A stretch of DNA of 64,000 nucleotides from Allosphingosinicella sp042666435 (GTDB lineage: Bacteria; Pseudomonadota; Alphaproteobacteria; Sphingomonadales; Sphingomonadaceae): the NCBI RefSeq assembly GCF_042666435.1, contig NZ_JBHTDC010000001.1:744001-808000 (forward strand), written 5' to 3'. This document shows, one piece after another, positions 33,599-44,531 of the stretch. Both the position numbers and the translations under genes were made by a program. The number at the start of each line of letters is the position of its first letter. The first letter of the stretch is position 1. A model generated the notes under the pieces. It ran no database searches. It was not told the DNA's origin and was given only the letters and a program-made list of their open reading frames with translations.

Positions 33599-34828
33599 AT
33601 GACGCTGGACGACGTCCGCGCGCGCGACGGCGCCGATCCGCTGCGCGCGTGTCGCGACCGCTTCCGCCTTCCCGACGGCCTTGTCTATCTCGACGGCAAT
33701 TCGCTGGGCGCGCTGCCGAAAGCGGCGGTCGCCCGGCAGCGCGAGGTGGTGGAGCGCGAATGGGGCCGCTCGCTCATCCGCAGCTGGAACGAGCATGACT
33801 GGATCGGGGCGCCGCAGCGGATCGGAGCCAGGATCGCGCCTTTGATCGGGGCCAAGCCGCACGAAGTGATCGTCGCCGATTCGGTCAGCGTGAACCTGTT
33901 CAAGCTGATCACGGCCGCCGTGGCGCTCTCGCCGGATCGGCCGGTACTGCTGTCCGAGCCGGGCAATTTCCACACCGACCTCCACGTCGCCAGCGGTGCC
34001 GCCGAACTGGTGCCGGACCTGCGGCTGGAGACCGCCCCGCGCGACCGGATCGAGGCGGCGCTGGGACCGGACACCAACCTCCTCCTGCTCACCCACGTCC
34101 ACTACAAGACCGGTGAGCGCTTCGACATGGCCGGGGTCACCCGCGCGGCCAAGGGGGCGGGCGCGCTCACCCTTTGGGATCTCAGCCACAGCGTCGGCGC
34201 GGTGCCGCTCCACCTCAATCGCGATGGCGCCGAGCTGGCGGTCGGCTGCGGCTACAAATATCTGAACGGCGGTCCCGGCGCCCCCGCCTTCCTCTACGTC
34301 GCCGAGCATCTGCAGGAGCGGCTGCTCCCGACCTTGCGCGGCTGGATGGGCCACGCCGCCCCCTTCGCCTTCGCCGACGATTACGTCCCCGCCCCCGGCA
34401 TCTCCCGCTTCCTCGCCGGCACGCCGCCGATGCTGAGCCTGCTGGCGCTGGAAAGCGGCGTCGAGAGCTTCGACGGCGTGGACATGGACGCCGCCTGGGC
34501 CAAGTCCATTGCCTTGTTCGACCTCTTCGCCGCTTTGGTAGAAGAATGCTGCGCCGGCCACGGTCTCGAATGCATCACCCCGCGCGACCCGGCCCTTCGC
34601 GGCAGCCACATCTCCTACCGCCACCCCCACGCCTTCGAAATCTGCCAGGCGCTGATCGCGGCCGAAGTTATAGGCGACTTCCGCGCCCCCGACGTTATCC
34701 GCTTCGGCCTTACCCCCCTCTATCTCGGCTATGAGGACATCTGGACTGCGGTCGAACGCCTCGCCGACATCCTCGAAACCGGCCGCTGGCGCGACCCGCG
34801 CTTCGCCGTGCGGGGCAAGGTGACCTAG
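33599..34828 (+). CDS. kynU: Kynureninase
   Basis: 409 aa, complete. The fold-type I aminotransferase signature is present with PLP-Lys in VGCGYKYLNGGPGAP (about K220), the phosphate-binding DSVSVNLFK, WDLSHSVGAVPL and the substrate region YLDGNSLGALP. It cleaves kynurenine to anthranilate and alanine (or 3-hydroxykynurenine to 3-hydroxyanthranilate) in tryptophan breakdown. Tryptophan dioxygenase is not in the window. Likely cotranscribed with the HGGxW hydrolase, separated by a palindromic repeat. Confidence 0.94.
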   Translation: MTLDDVRARDGADPLRACRDRFRLPDGLVYLDGNSLGALPKAAVARQREVVEREWGRSLIRSWNEHDWIGAPQRIGARIAPLIGAKPHEVIVADSVSVNLFKLITAAVALSPDRPVLLSEPGNFHTDLHVASGAAELVPDLRLETAPRDRIEAALGPDTNLLLLTHVHYKTGERFDMAGVTRAAKGAGALTLWDLSHSVGAVPLHLNRDGAELAVGCGYKYLNGGPGAPAFLYVAEHLQERLLPTLRGWMGHAAPFAFADDYVPAPGISRFLAGTPPMLSLLALESGVESFDGVDMDAAWAKSIALFDLFAALVEECCAGHGLECITPRDPALRGSHISYRHPHAFEICQALIAAEVIGDFRAPDVIRFGLTPLYLGYEDIWTAVERLADILETGRWRDPRFAVRGKVT

Positions 34829-34837
34829 GCTCAGGAC

Positions 34838-34975
34838 TCATTGCCGTCCAAGCCAGAAGATGACGGCTGCGGCGATGGCAGAGAAGAAGGTGTGGTGCAT
34901 CGATCGTAGCGGGTATGGACGCTCCGCCAGTCCCTGAGCTTGCCGAAGGGGCGTTCGACACCAACGCCATCGCCG
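34838..34975 (-). pseudogene. IS5-family transposase, C-terminal remnant
   Basis: On the minus strand the reading VERPFGKLRDWRSVHTRYDR continues after a one-base frame change with HTFFSAIAAAVIFWLG and a stop at 34838-34840. This is the C-terminal end (E-x-x-F-x-x-L-K-D-W and HTFFSAI blocks) of IS5-family DDE transposases. The rest is absent. The fragment lies directly behind kynU. Confidence 0.75.
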
Positions 34976-35001
34976 CCGAACGACGAGCGCGACGCCAAGA
35001 T

Positions 35002-35051
35002 CGTCATCTCGCAGCGGGCATCTGGATGGCGTCGCTCCGCTCGCAATGACG
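35002..35051. repeat. Dispersed intergenic repeat of the CGTCATTGCGAGCGG type
   Basis: CGTCATcTCGCAgCGG at the left and CCGCTCGCAATGACG at the right form an imperfect inverted repeat. The arm CCGCTCGCAATGACG is a widespread intergenic repeat end in GC-rich alphaproteobacteria. The remaining bases up to 35140 show nothing I can name. Confidence 0.5.
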
Positions 35052-35140
35052 GTGCGGGTCAGCGTGAATCCATCTTGCTCTGAGGGATGAGAAGATTCGA
35101 TCGAATCGTGTCCGCGGCCCCTCTCGGGAAAAGACGCCGA

Positions 35141-35539
35141 CTATGCGCAATAGCCGGGCAGCGCGATCGCCTGGCCGGCTTCGCGCTGGCGCCAGACGCC
35201 GTCGGGGAGGCGATAATATTGGCCGGCCTGCACCTTGGAGGCGAGCAGCTGGCAGCCGGTCGCGGCGGCGACCTCCTCGATCTTGGCGTTCCGCTTGGCG
35301 GCGAGGTCGGTATAATAAGCGCGGCGCTTGATGTTGACCGCGTCGACCTGGGCGCGGAGGCCCGCGTCGCCGCCGCCGACGATACCGAGATAGCCGTCGG
35401 CCTGCTCGCCAACCTTGCCGGTGGCGCGGAGCTGCGCCGAATTGTCGGCCTGCATCATCGCGTAAGCGGCGCCGGCGCCGCCCATGATCGCGGCGAGGCC
35501 GATGCCGGCGGCGAGGATCAGTTTCAGTCGGCGGCTCAT
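35141..35539 (-). CDS. ydbL: YdbL-family (DUF1318) periplasmic protein
   Basis: 132 aa from ATG 35539. Signal peptide LKLILAAGIGLAAIMGGAGA ending near AYA, then a DUF1318 domain: KVGEQADGYLGIVGGGDAGL, VNIKRRAYYTDLAAKRNAKI and the late Cys pair (ATGCQLLASKV, LPGYCA). In enterobacteria YdbL lies with YdbH and YnbE, and modulates that lipid-transport bridge. The gene is one base after ynbE in the same three-gene operon. Confidence 0.88.
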   Translation of the reverse strand: MSRRLKLILAAGIGLAAIMGGAGAAYAMMQADNSAQLRATGKVGEQADGYLGIVGGGDAGLRAQVDAVNIKRRAYYTDLAAKRNAKIEEVAAATGCQLLASKVQAGQYYRLPDGVWRQREAGQAIALPGYCA

Positions 35540-35540
35540 G

Positions 35541-35771
35541 TCAGAATACTCCCGGATTCTCTTGTATGAGATCGCGTACATCCTGCTGGAGACGGACGAC
35601 AACCTCTTGTCGGATATTGATGTTGAGGTTGATCTCAATCGGCTTGTCCGGCGCGCTCACCTGAACGCATCCTGCCAGGATCCCGATCAGCGGGACGGCG
35701 AGTAGCATTTTTCCCCGCTTCGCCGCCGGCCTCGCCAGGAGACCCACTCTCGTCAATATCGACCCTGTCAT
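35541..35771 (-). CDS. ynbE: YnbE-family lipoprotein
   Basis: 76 aa from ATG 35771, which overlaps the ydbH stop (ATGA); ATG 35708 (MLLAVPLIGILAGC) is an alternative with a more ordinary signal peptide and a GGGGA upstream. The lipobox is ILAGC, followed by PDKPIEINLNINIRQEVVVR, the YnbE domain. In E. coli YnbE polymers join YdbH to the outer membrane to form a phospholipid bridge. Confidence 0.88.
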   Translation of the reverse strand: MTGSILTRVGLLARPAAKRGKMLLAVPLIGILAGCVQVSAPDKPIEINLNINIRQEVVVRLQQDVRDLIQENPGVF

Positions 35772-38700
35772 TGCACAGTCTCGCTTTCTTCAGGCTGAAC
35801 GATCGTTTCGGCGGGGAGGTCCTGCAGGATTTCGGGCAGGACGGGCTGGATCAGCAGGCTGGGATCCTCCAGCGATCGCGCGGTGGCGATCAGCGAGCGG
35901 AACGGACCCCGGATGCTGATGTTGAACTCGAACGGGATCTTGGCGAGCTGGCCGACGATGGCGCCGGCGATGCCGCCCAGCGGCTCGGTGTTGGTCGCGA
36001 TGCCGTCCAGTTCGATCTGGGTCAGGAATTCGCCGTCGAGCGACCCGTCCAGCTCGATGACGAAGCGGTCGTAGCGAAGCGACTTCAGCGCGTCGAAGGC
36101 AAGCTTGCCATAGGCGCCAAGGTCTTGGTCGCTGACCGCGCCGACATAGGAAAGTGTGCCGCCCGGAGGCCGCGCCTCCAGCCGGCCGCCGACGATGCGG
36201 CCACCGCTCTCGTCGAATATCATCGGCACCACGCCGTCGAAGATGCCGGTCGCGGCGATGTTGGAGAATTCCATGATCTCGACGAACCGCGCGGCGTCGA
36301 GGCCGACGACCCGGAAGGTCAAAGTCTTGGGCGCCGGCCTGCTGAAATCGAGGATCGTCTCTTCCAGGATCAGCACGCCGCCGGCGAACGGCCAGCGTCC
36401 GCTCTCGACCCGGACGCGCAGGTCCGGGAGCAATTGATAGCGGACGAGGCCGTCGAACACGTCGATGCCGGTGCGGATGAGATCGACCTCGGCGACCTGC
36501 CCCGGCGCCGACACGAGACCGAGAAGATCGGTGAAGTTGATCGTCGTCGTGAGCCCCTCGACCGGGCCGAAGGTCGCCGCGAGGTCCATGTCGGTCGTGG
36601 AGAAGCTGCCCGTGCTGGTAACGCCCTCGGCGCTCCAGGCGATCTCTCCTTTGCCCGTCACCGTGCCGTCGACCAGGGCGACGACGCCGGTGGTGAGGCG
36701 GGTGAGCTCATCGGGCTGGTAATCCGGGCCGAAGGTGATTCCGGGCACGTCGAGCACGGCATTGCCGGCACCGGTATCGAGCGAATGGGTGATGTCGACT
36801 TTTGTCACCCGCGTCCCCGTTTCGGGGTCGGTCAGCCACGCATCCGCTTCGACCACGCTGTCGATCAGCGTCAGGTGGAAATCGTCGGTGACGAGCGGAT
36901 AGAAGCGCGCGGGGTCCGCCTCGTCCGCCACGGTCATCGCGCCGTCGATGGTGAGATTGCCGCCGAGTATGCTCCACTTGCCGCCGGCGCCGCTCAGCAG
37001 CAGGGGGACGTTGGCGATCTTGGCCGACCCGCCGGAGAAGGCGCCGACGGCGCCGGTACTGGTGAAATCGCCGGACAGGCTGGCGAGATCGAGCCGGTGG
37101 ACGGAGCCGCCGCCGCCGAGCCGGATCGCCACATTGGCGCTGGTGAAGCCTGGATCGGCGAGACCGAGCGCCACGCGGTCGGCCGCCAGCGAGATCGGCG
37201 ATCCACCGAGCTGCCCGGCGAGGCGCGGCGCGCGGATTTCGGCGCCGCCCTGTATGCCGCCGCCCGGCGTCTTCCAGACCAACGCGCGTCCGGTCGGGCA
37301 GAGCGGCAGCCGGGTCGGGCCGAGCCGCAACCCGGCGATGTCGAGCGAGCGGAAAGAGACCGGCGTGCAGCCTTCGCCGAACGCGAAAGCTCCGCCGCCG
37401 AACCGCCCCGAGACGGGCACGGCGAGGCCGGTGACCCGGCCGCCATTCAACGGGCCGTCGATAAGGGCAACGGTCTCGACCCGCGTCGCGCCGGCCTCAC
37501 CGGAGGTGAAGCGGATCGGGGCCAGCCGCAGGCTCGCATTCCCCGCTTTCATCGGCGCGACCTGGGCGATTCCCCTGATGGGCGCGCCGGCGCCGGCCTG
37601 GTTGAGGCTCGCCCGGACGGTGGGCAGGCCGCCGCCCGACAGCTCCACATTGCCGTCCAGCCGGGCCGCGCCCTGCGGCCAGTAATAAGTGAGGCCGTCG
37701 CCGGCGCCGCCAAGCGCCAGCCGGGCGCCGCTTTCGCTGATCGCGTTCAGCCGCTCGATCCTGACCGCTCCGCCCGATCGGCCGTTGACGAGGCGGATCG
37801 ACGCCGTCGCGTTCACGTCGCGCGCCGCGCGCCCGACCGCACCCGCCAGCGCATCGCCGATGGGCTCCAGCGGCGTCCCGCCGGCCGAGGAAAGAGCGGA
37901 GACGATCGGCTGGATCAGCGCGCCGCCGCCGACGATAGTCTCGCCGCCGGCATCGCCGACCAGCGAAAGCTGATTGTCCCTGGCGGCATAGGCATAGCGC
38001 CCGTCGAGCGTCGCGCGGCCGATCCCGGTTCCGAACAGTTCGGCTTCGGTCGCCGCGAGGGTCACGCCGCCTCGCGTGAGATTGCCGTCGCCTTCGAAGC
38101 CCAATGTACCGACCAGCCCCGACGCGCGCTTGTCGCCGAGCCGCAGCCGGGCGACGCTGAGGGCGGCCTCGCCGCTCCAGTCGCGCAGATCCTCCGCGAA
38201 ATCGGCGTCGAGGATGATGTTCGGCCTGACGAGCTCGGCATCGGCGTCCTCGCAGTCGATCCGGTCCGCGCGGACCGGACCCTTGATGCTGGGACGGCGG
38301 TCGTCGATGCCGACCTGAAGATAAGCGGACGGATCGTCGACGACGCAGCCGGAGACGCTGAGCGACGAGGACGCCACCGCGGCCTTGCCTTCGAAGCCGT
38401 CGGCCAAATTGCCCTTGCCTTCCAGTCCCACGCCAATCCGGCCGAGCGGCGTCGTCAGGCCGATCGCCGCGTCCGCCACATCGACGTTGAGGTCCGGAAG
38501 CGCGAACGGCTTGCCGCTCGGCGGAGGCAGAAGCCGGTCGATGCTGCCGAAGGTGAGCTTGCCATCGACGACGCGGCCGTAAAGACGCACGCCGCGGGCG
38601 GTGACCAGGCTGATTTCGGGACCAAGCAATGTGTGGCGCAACCGCATTTCGACGGAGCGCGCGGTGAGATCCGGGTCGGCGGGATCGCCGATGACGAGGT

Positions 38701-38911
38701 TTTCCAGCTGCTGCCGGCTGAAGCCGATCCGCTTCACGTCGTAGCTCGCCCGGACACCGCGTTCCGCCAGCTCGCGGTCGATGAAATCCGCCGCGATCTG
38801 GCGGCGCTGGACCCAGATGATGGCAAAGAGCAGAAGGACCAGCAGCGCTAATCCGATCAGCACCAGCTGCCATCGCGGCCGGCGCCGCCTCGCTACTTCC
38901 TCCTCGTCCAT
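35768..38911 (-). CDS. ydbH: YdbH-family AsmA-like intermembrane phospholipid transport protein
   Basis: 1047 aa. One N-terminal membrane helix (WQLVLIGLALLVLLLFAIIW) anchors a very long, beta-rich periplasmic chain of the AsmA/TamB/YhdP type. The C-terminal YdbH/DUF-type domain includes LDFSRPAPKTLTFRVVGLDA, FDGVVPMIFDESGGRIVGGR and YDRFVIELDGSLDGEFLTQI. These proteins are hydrophobic-groove bridges that carry phospholipids to the outer membrane. First gene of ydbH-ynbE-ydbL, all overlapping or abutting. Larger than E. coli YdbH (879 aa), typical for sphingomonads as far as I can judge. Confidence 0.88.
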   Translation of the reverse strand: MDEEEVARRRRPRWQLVLIGLALLVLLLFAIIWVQRRQIAADFIDRELAERGVRASYDVKRIGFSRQQLENLVIGDPADPDLTARSVEMRLRHTLLGPEISLVTARGVRLYGRVVDGKLTFGSIDRLLPPPSGKPFALPDLNVDVADAAIGLTTPLGRIGVGLEGKGNLADGFEGKAAVASSSLSVSGCVVDDPSAYLQVGIDDRRPSIKGPVRADRIDCEDADAELVRPNIILDADFAEDLRDWSGEAALSVARLRLGDKRASGLVGTLGFEGDGNLTRGGVTLAATEAELFGTGIGRATLDGRYAYAARDNQLSLVGDAGGETIVGGGALIQPIVSALSSAGGTPLEPIGDALAGAVGRAARDVNATASIRLVNGRSGGAVRIERLNAISESGARLALGGAGDGLTYYWPQGAARLDGNVELSGGGLPTVRASLNQAGAGAPIRGIAQVAPMKAGNASLRLAPIRFTSGEAGATRVETVALIDGPLNGGRVTGLAVPVSGRFGGGAFAFGEGCTPVSFRSLDIAGLRLGPTRLPLCPTGRALVWKTPGGGIQGGAEIRAPRLAGQLGGSPISLAADRVALGLADPGFTSANVAIRLGGGGSVHRLDLASLSGDFTSTGAVGAFSGGSAKIANVPLLLSGAGGKWSILGGNLTIDGAMTVADEADPARFYPLVTDDFHLTLIDSVVEADAWLTDPETGTRVTKVDITHSLDTGAGNAVLDVPGITFGPDYQPDELTRLTTGVVALVDGTVTGKGEIAWSAEGVTSTGSFSTTDMDLAATFGPVEGLTTTINFTDLLGLVSAPGQVAEVDLIRTGIDVFDGLVRYQLLPDLRVRVESGRWPFAGGVLILEETILDFSRPAPKTLTFRVVGLDAARFVEIMEFSNIAATGIFDGVVPMIFDESGGRIVGGRLEARPPGGTLSYVGAVSDQDLGAYGKLAFDALKSLRYDRFVIELDGSLDGEFLTQIELDGIATNTEPLGGIAGAIVGQLAKIPFEFNISIRGPFRSLIATARSLEDPSLLIQPVLPEILQDLPAETIVQPEESETVQ

Positions 38912-39070
38912 TCGCCGCGTCTCAGCGAGGAAAAACAGGGACTGTTGCTGTCATGTCTCTGACGACCATCGTCCCTTAACCTCCGTTCGCGCCGAGCGTT
39001 CCGCACCCGTTACCGTTCGGCCCTATCGCGCCTGTTTGCCTAAGAACAGGATCAAGCTTAAATCACGCTC

Positions 39071-39754
39071 ATGGGGGAGCGTTCCATCGACGGGAGCGGG
39101 CATCGCGCGAGACTGAGGCGGCGGCTGTTCGAGGGCGGCGCGGACGCCCTGCTCGATCACGAGCTCGTCGAATATCTGCTCGCTTTGGCCCTCCCGCGCC
39201 GCGACACCAAGCCGCTGGCGAAGAGGCTGATCGAGGATTTCGGCGGTTTCGGCGCGTTGCTTTCGGCCGACGCGGAAGCCATCGCCCGCATCGGCGACGT
39301 TTCCGAAGGCGCGGCGGCGGCGATCAAGATCGCCCAGGCCTCTGCGCTTCGGCTGCTCGAATCGCGGGTCAAGGAGCGGCCGGTGCTCGGCTCCTGGCAG
39401 GCGTTGCTCGATTATCTCCACGCCGACATGGCCCACAATCCGGTCGAGCGGGTGCGGGTCCTGTTCCTCAATTCCAAGAACATGCTGATCCGCAACGAGC
39501 CCATGTCCGAAGGCTCGGTCGATGAGGCGGCGGTCTATGTCCGCGAGATCATCCGCCGCGCGCTCGATTACCACGCGACGGCGCTCATCCTCGTCCACAA
39601 CCACCCGAGCGGCGATCCGCAGCCGAGCAGCCAGGATATCCGCCTCACCCGCGACATCGTCGAAGCCGGGCGGCACCTGAAGATCGCCGTCCACGACCAC
39701 ATCATCATCGGCGCGAAAGGGCATAAGAGCCTGCGGGCGATGGGGCTGATCTGA
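39071..39754 (+). CDS. radC: RadC-family JAB-domain protein
   Basis: 227 aa. An N-terminal helix-hairpin-helix part (LLDHELVEYLLALALPRRDT) precedes a C-terminal JAB/MPN domain with the JAMM motif HNHPSGDPQPSSQD (H176, H178, D189). Although named DNA repair protein RadC, its biochemical role is unsettled. Start at ATG 39071 after AATCACGCTC; no strong SD. Divergent from ydbH. Confidence 0.9.
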   Translation: MGERSIDGSGHRARLRRRLFEGGADALLDHELVEYLLALALPRRDTKPLAKRLIEDFGGFGALLSADAEAIARIGDVSEGAAAAIKIAQASALRLLESRVKERPVLGSWQALLDYLHADMAHNPVERVRVLFLNSKNMLIRNEPMSEGSVDEAAVYVREIIRRALDYHATALILVHNHPSGDPQPSSQDIRLTRDIVEAGRHLKIAVHDHIIIGAKGHKSLRAMGLI

Positions 39755-39899
39755 AGGCTGGGCGCGAACCGCTCCAACGCAACCACTTCCAGGCCCTCGG
39801 ACATTTCTGGGACAGCGCGGGTTTCCGTTGCGCCATCCGATTGAAGCCCCGGCGCGACCTTGCTATCGCCCCCGCCACATCCCCTGACAGGACGCATCC

Positions 39900-41210
39900 A
39901 TGATCCCTCGCTACGCGCGGCCCCAGATGACCAGCATCTGGGAGCCTGAAGCCAAATTCCGCATCTGGTTCGAGATCGAAGCGCATGCGCTCGACAAGAT
40001 GGCCGAGCTCGGCATCGTGCCGAAGGAAGCCGCCGAGGCGGTATGGGAGCGCGGCGCGTTCGAGGTCGAGCGGATCGATGTCATCGAGGCCGAGGTGAAG
40101 CACGACGTCATCGCCTTCCTGACCAACGTCGCCGAGCATGTCGGACCGGAGGCGCGGTTCCTCCATCAGGGCATGACCAGCTCGGACGTGCTCGACACCT
40201 GCCTCGCGGTCCAGCTCGCCCGCGCGGCGGATTTGCTGATCGCGGATTTGGACGGGCTGCTCGAAGTGCTGAAGCGCCGCGCCCACGAGCATAAGCTCAC
40301 GCCGACGATCGGCCGCAGCCACGGCATCCACGCCGAACCGGTGACCTTCGGACTCAAACTCGCCCAGGCCTATGCCGAATTCGCCCGCAACCGCGCCCGC
40401 CTCGTCGCCGCGCGAGAGGATGTCGCGACCTGCGCCATTTCAGGCGCGGTCGGCACCTTCGCCAATATCGACCCCAGCGTCGAAGCCCATGTCGCCGAGA
40501 AAATGGGCCTCGCCGTCGAGCCCGTCTCCACCCAAGTCATCCCCCGCGACCGCCACGCCATGTTCTTCGCGACCTTGGGCGTCATCGCCTCGTCGGTCGA
40601 GCGGCTGGCGACGGAAATCCGGCATTTGCAGCGTACCGAAGTGCTGGAGGCCGAGGAATATTTCTCGCCCGGCCAGAAGGGCTCGTCGGCGATGCCGCAC
40701 AAGCGCAATCCGATTCTGACCGAAAATCTCACCGGCCTCGCCCGCATGGTTCGCGCCTATGCGCTTCCCGCGATGGAGAATGTCGCGCTCTGGCACGAGC
40801 GCGACATCAGCCACAGCTCGGTCGAGCGCTATATCGGCCCCGACGCCACGATCACGCTCGATTTCGCGCTCGCCCGCCTCACCGGCGTGATCGACAAATT
40901 GCTGATCTACCCGGAGCGCATGCAGAAGAATCTCGACCGCATGGGCGGGCTCGTCCACTCCCAGCGCGTCCTCCTCGCCCTGACCCAGGCGGGCGCCAGC
41001 CGAGAGGACGCCTACCGCCTCGTCCAGCGCAACGCGATGCAGGTCTGGGAATCGGATGGCGCGCTGTCGCTGATGGAATTGCTCAAGGCCGATCCGGAGG
41101 TTTCAGCTTTGCTTTCGGATTCCGAAATCGAGGAGCGCTTCGACCTCGGCTATCATTTCAAGCATGTCGACACGATCTTCGACCGCGTCTTCGGAGGACA
41201 AGCGCAGTAA
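39900..41210 (+). CDS. purB: Adenylosuccinate lyase
   Basis: 436 aa. The fumarase/aspartase superfamily signature is GQKGSSAMPHKRNP, with HQGMTSSDVLDTCLAVQL and the GRSHGIHAEP block. It acts twice in purine synthesis (SAICAR to AICAR; adenylosuccinate to AMP). Complete. The 145-base gap from radC shows no recognisable element. A palindromic repeat begins 4 bases after its stop. Confidence 0.96.
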   Translation: MIPRYARPQMTSIWEPEAKFRIWFEIEAHALDKMAELGIVPKEAAEAVWERGAFEVERIDVIEAEVKHDVIAFLTNVAEHVGPEARFLHQGMTSSDVLDTCLAVQLARAADLLIADLDGLLEVLKRRAHEHKLTPTIGRSHGIHAEPVTFGLKLAQAYAEFARNRARLVAAREDVATCAISGAVGTFANIDPSVEAHVAEKMGLAVEPVSTQVIPRDRHAMFFATLGVIASSVERLATEIRHLQRTEVLEAEEYFSPGQKGSSAMPHKRNPILTENLTGLARMVRAYALPAMENVALWHERDISHSSVERYIGPDATITLDFALARLTGVIDKLLIYPERMQKNLDRMGGLVHSQRVLLALTQAGASREDAYRLVQRNAMQVWESDGALSLMELLKADPEVSALLSDSEIEERFDLGYHFKHVDTIFDRVFGGQAQ

Positions 41211-41213
41211 GCA

Positions 41214-41297
41214 CGTCATTCCCGCCAAAGCGGGAATCCAAGCTGACTCGGTGCAGACACTGACGCCGCCTGGATTCCAGCTTTCGCGGGAATGACG
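41214..41297. repeat. Double-hairpin intergenic repeat, copy 2
   Basis: Begins CGTCATTCCCGCcaaaGCGGGAATCC and ends with GGATTCCAGCtttcGCGGGAATGACG, in inverted orientation to each other. It sits between converging purB and dnaJ and could also serve as their terminator. Confidence 0.75.
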
Positions 41298-41304
41298 AAC
41301 GAGG

Positions 41305-42432
41305 TCAGGCTGTTACGTCGCCCCAGAAACCCTTGAGCTTCTTGAAGAAGCTGGAGCTCGCCGGACATTCGTCGCCCGTTTCCGTCGTGCGAAATTCCTC
41401 GAGCAGCTCCTTCTGCCGCGCCGACAGACGGGTCGGCGTTTCGACCTCGACCTGGATGACCATGTCGCCATGGCCGCGGCCGTTGAGGACCGGCATCCCC
41501 GCGCCGCGCTGGCGGATCTGCTTGCCGGACTGGATGCCGGCCGGAATTCGGATTTCGTGATGCTGTCGATCGAGGCCCGGCACGTCGATCACACCCCCCA
41601 GGGCCGCCGTGGTGAAGCTGACCGGACAGCGCGCGAACAGGGTCGTGCCCTCGCGCTGGAATAACGAGTGCCGCGCGACATGGACGAAGATGTAGAGGTC
41701 GCCGGCGGGACCGCCCCGCGCGCCGGCTTCGCCCTCGCCCGAAAGGCGAATGCGGGTGCCTTCGTCGACTCCGGGGGGCACGCGGACCTGGAGCGACTTG
41801 CGCCTCTCCACCCTGCCCTCGCCCCGGCACTTGTCGCACGGATCGGCGATGACCTCGCCCACGCCGCGGCAGCTGGGACAGGTGCGCTCGACGACGAAGA
41901 AACCCTGGCTGGCGCGGACCTGGCCGCGGCCGCCGCACATGTTGCACGTGCGCGCCGCCGTGCCCGGCTTGGCGCCGCTGCCGCCGCACGGCTCACAGCC
42001 GGCCGTGCCGTCGATCTGAAGCTCGACCTGCTTGCCCGTGAAAGCGTCCTCCAGGCTGATCTCGAGATCGTAACGCAGGTCCGATCCGCGCAGCACGTTG
42101 CCGCGCCGGTCGCCCTGGGCGCCGTTCATGAACTCGCCGAAAATGTTCTCGAATATGTCGGAGAAGCTGCCGAAATCCTGCGCTCCGCCGCCCCCCATCC
42201 CGCCATTCTGGAACGCGGCATGGCCGAAGCGGTCATAGGCGGCGCGCTTCTGCGGATCCTTCAGGCAATCATAGGCCTGGCTGATCGCCTTGAATTTGGC
42301 CTCCGCATCCGTGCAGCCGCCATTGCGGTCCGGATGACATTCCATAGCGAGGCGGCGGTAGGCGGACTTGATCGTCTTGTCGTCCGCCGTCCGCGAGACC
42401 TGCAGCAATTCATAATAATCGGTATCAAGCAT
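41305..42432 (-). CDS. dnaJ: Chaperone protein DnaJ
   Basis: 375 aa from ATG 42432. J domain with HPD (ECHPDRNGG), a Gly/Phe-rich linker (FQNGGMGGGGAQDFGSFSDI), four zinc repeats (CEPCGGSG, CNMCGGRG, CPSCRGVG, CDKCRGEG) and the C-terminal substrate-binding region are all present. Stimulates DnaK ATPase. It follows dnaK by 115 bases, most of which is a palindromic repeat. Confidence 0.96.
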   Translation of the reverse strand: MLDTDYYELLQVSRTADDKTIKSAYRRLAMECHPDRNGGCTDAEAKFKAISQAYDCLKDPQKRAAYDRFGHAAFQNGGMGGGGAQDFGSFSDIFENIFGEFMNGAQGDRRGNVLRGSDLRYDLEISLEDAFTGKQVELQIDGTAGCEPCGGSGAKPGTAARTCNMCGGRGQVRASQGFFVVERTCPSCRGVGEVIADPCDKCRGEGRVERRKSLQVRVPPGVDEGTRIRLSGEGEAGARGGPAGDLYIFVHVARHSLFQREGTTLFARCPVSFTTAALGGVIDVPGLDRQHHEIRIPAGIQSGKQIRQRGAGMPVLNGRGHGDMVIQVEVETPTRLSARQKELLEEFRTTETGDECPASSSFFKKLKGFWGDVTA

Positions 42433-42448
42433 GACGGCCCCCACAGGC

Positions 42449-42535
42449 CGTCACCCCGGCGATGGCCGGGGTCCCGCTCACCTCTTCGGCACAGAGGCGG
42501 AGAAAAGCGGGATTCCCGCTTTCGCGGGAATGACG
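42449..42535. repeat. Double-hairpin intergenic repeat, copy 3 (inside dnaK-dnaJ)
   Basis: Left unit CGTCACCCCGGCgatgGCCGGGGTCCC and right unit GGATTCCCGCtttcGCGGGAATGACG have different stems but the same layout. It fills the intercistronic space of the dnaK-dnaJ operon and might act as an mRNA stabiliser or partial terminator between the two. Confidence 0.7.
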
Positions 42536-42547
42536 GCACTGCATGTC

Positions 42548-44461
<1,914 letters not shown>

Positions 44462-44531
44462 ATGATCCTCTTATGCCCCAATAAAATGCCCGCCCGCGCG
44501 CTCACAAGGGCACGCGGGTGTTACGGTGGCG

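Noticed and set aside
35771..38851. 1026-codon open frame on the plus strand opposite ydbH
   Set aside because: Antisense shadow of a GC-rich gene. Composition is dominated by Arg, Asp, Glu and Gly with no domain, while the minus strand encodes a recognisable AsmA-like protein.
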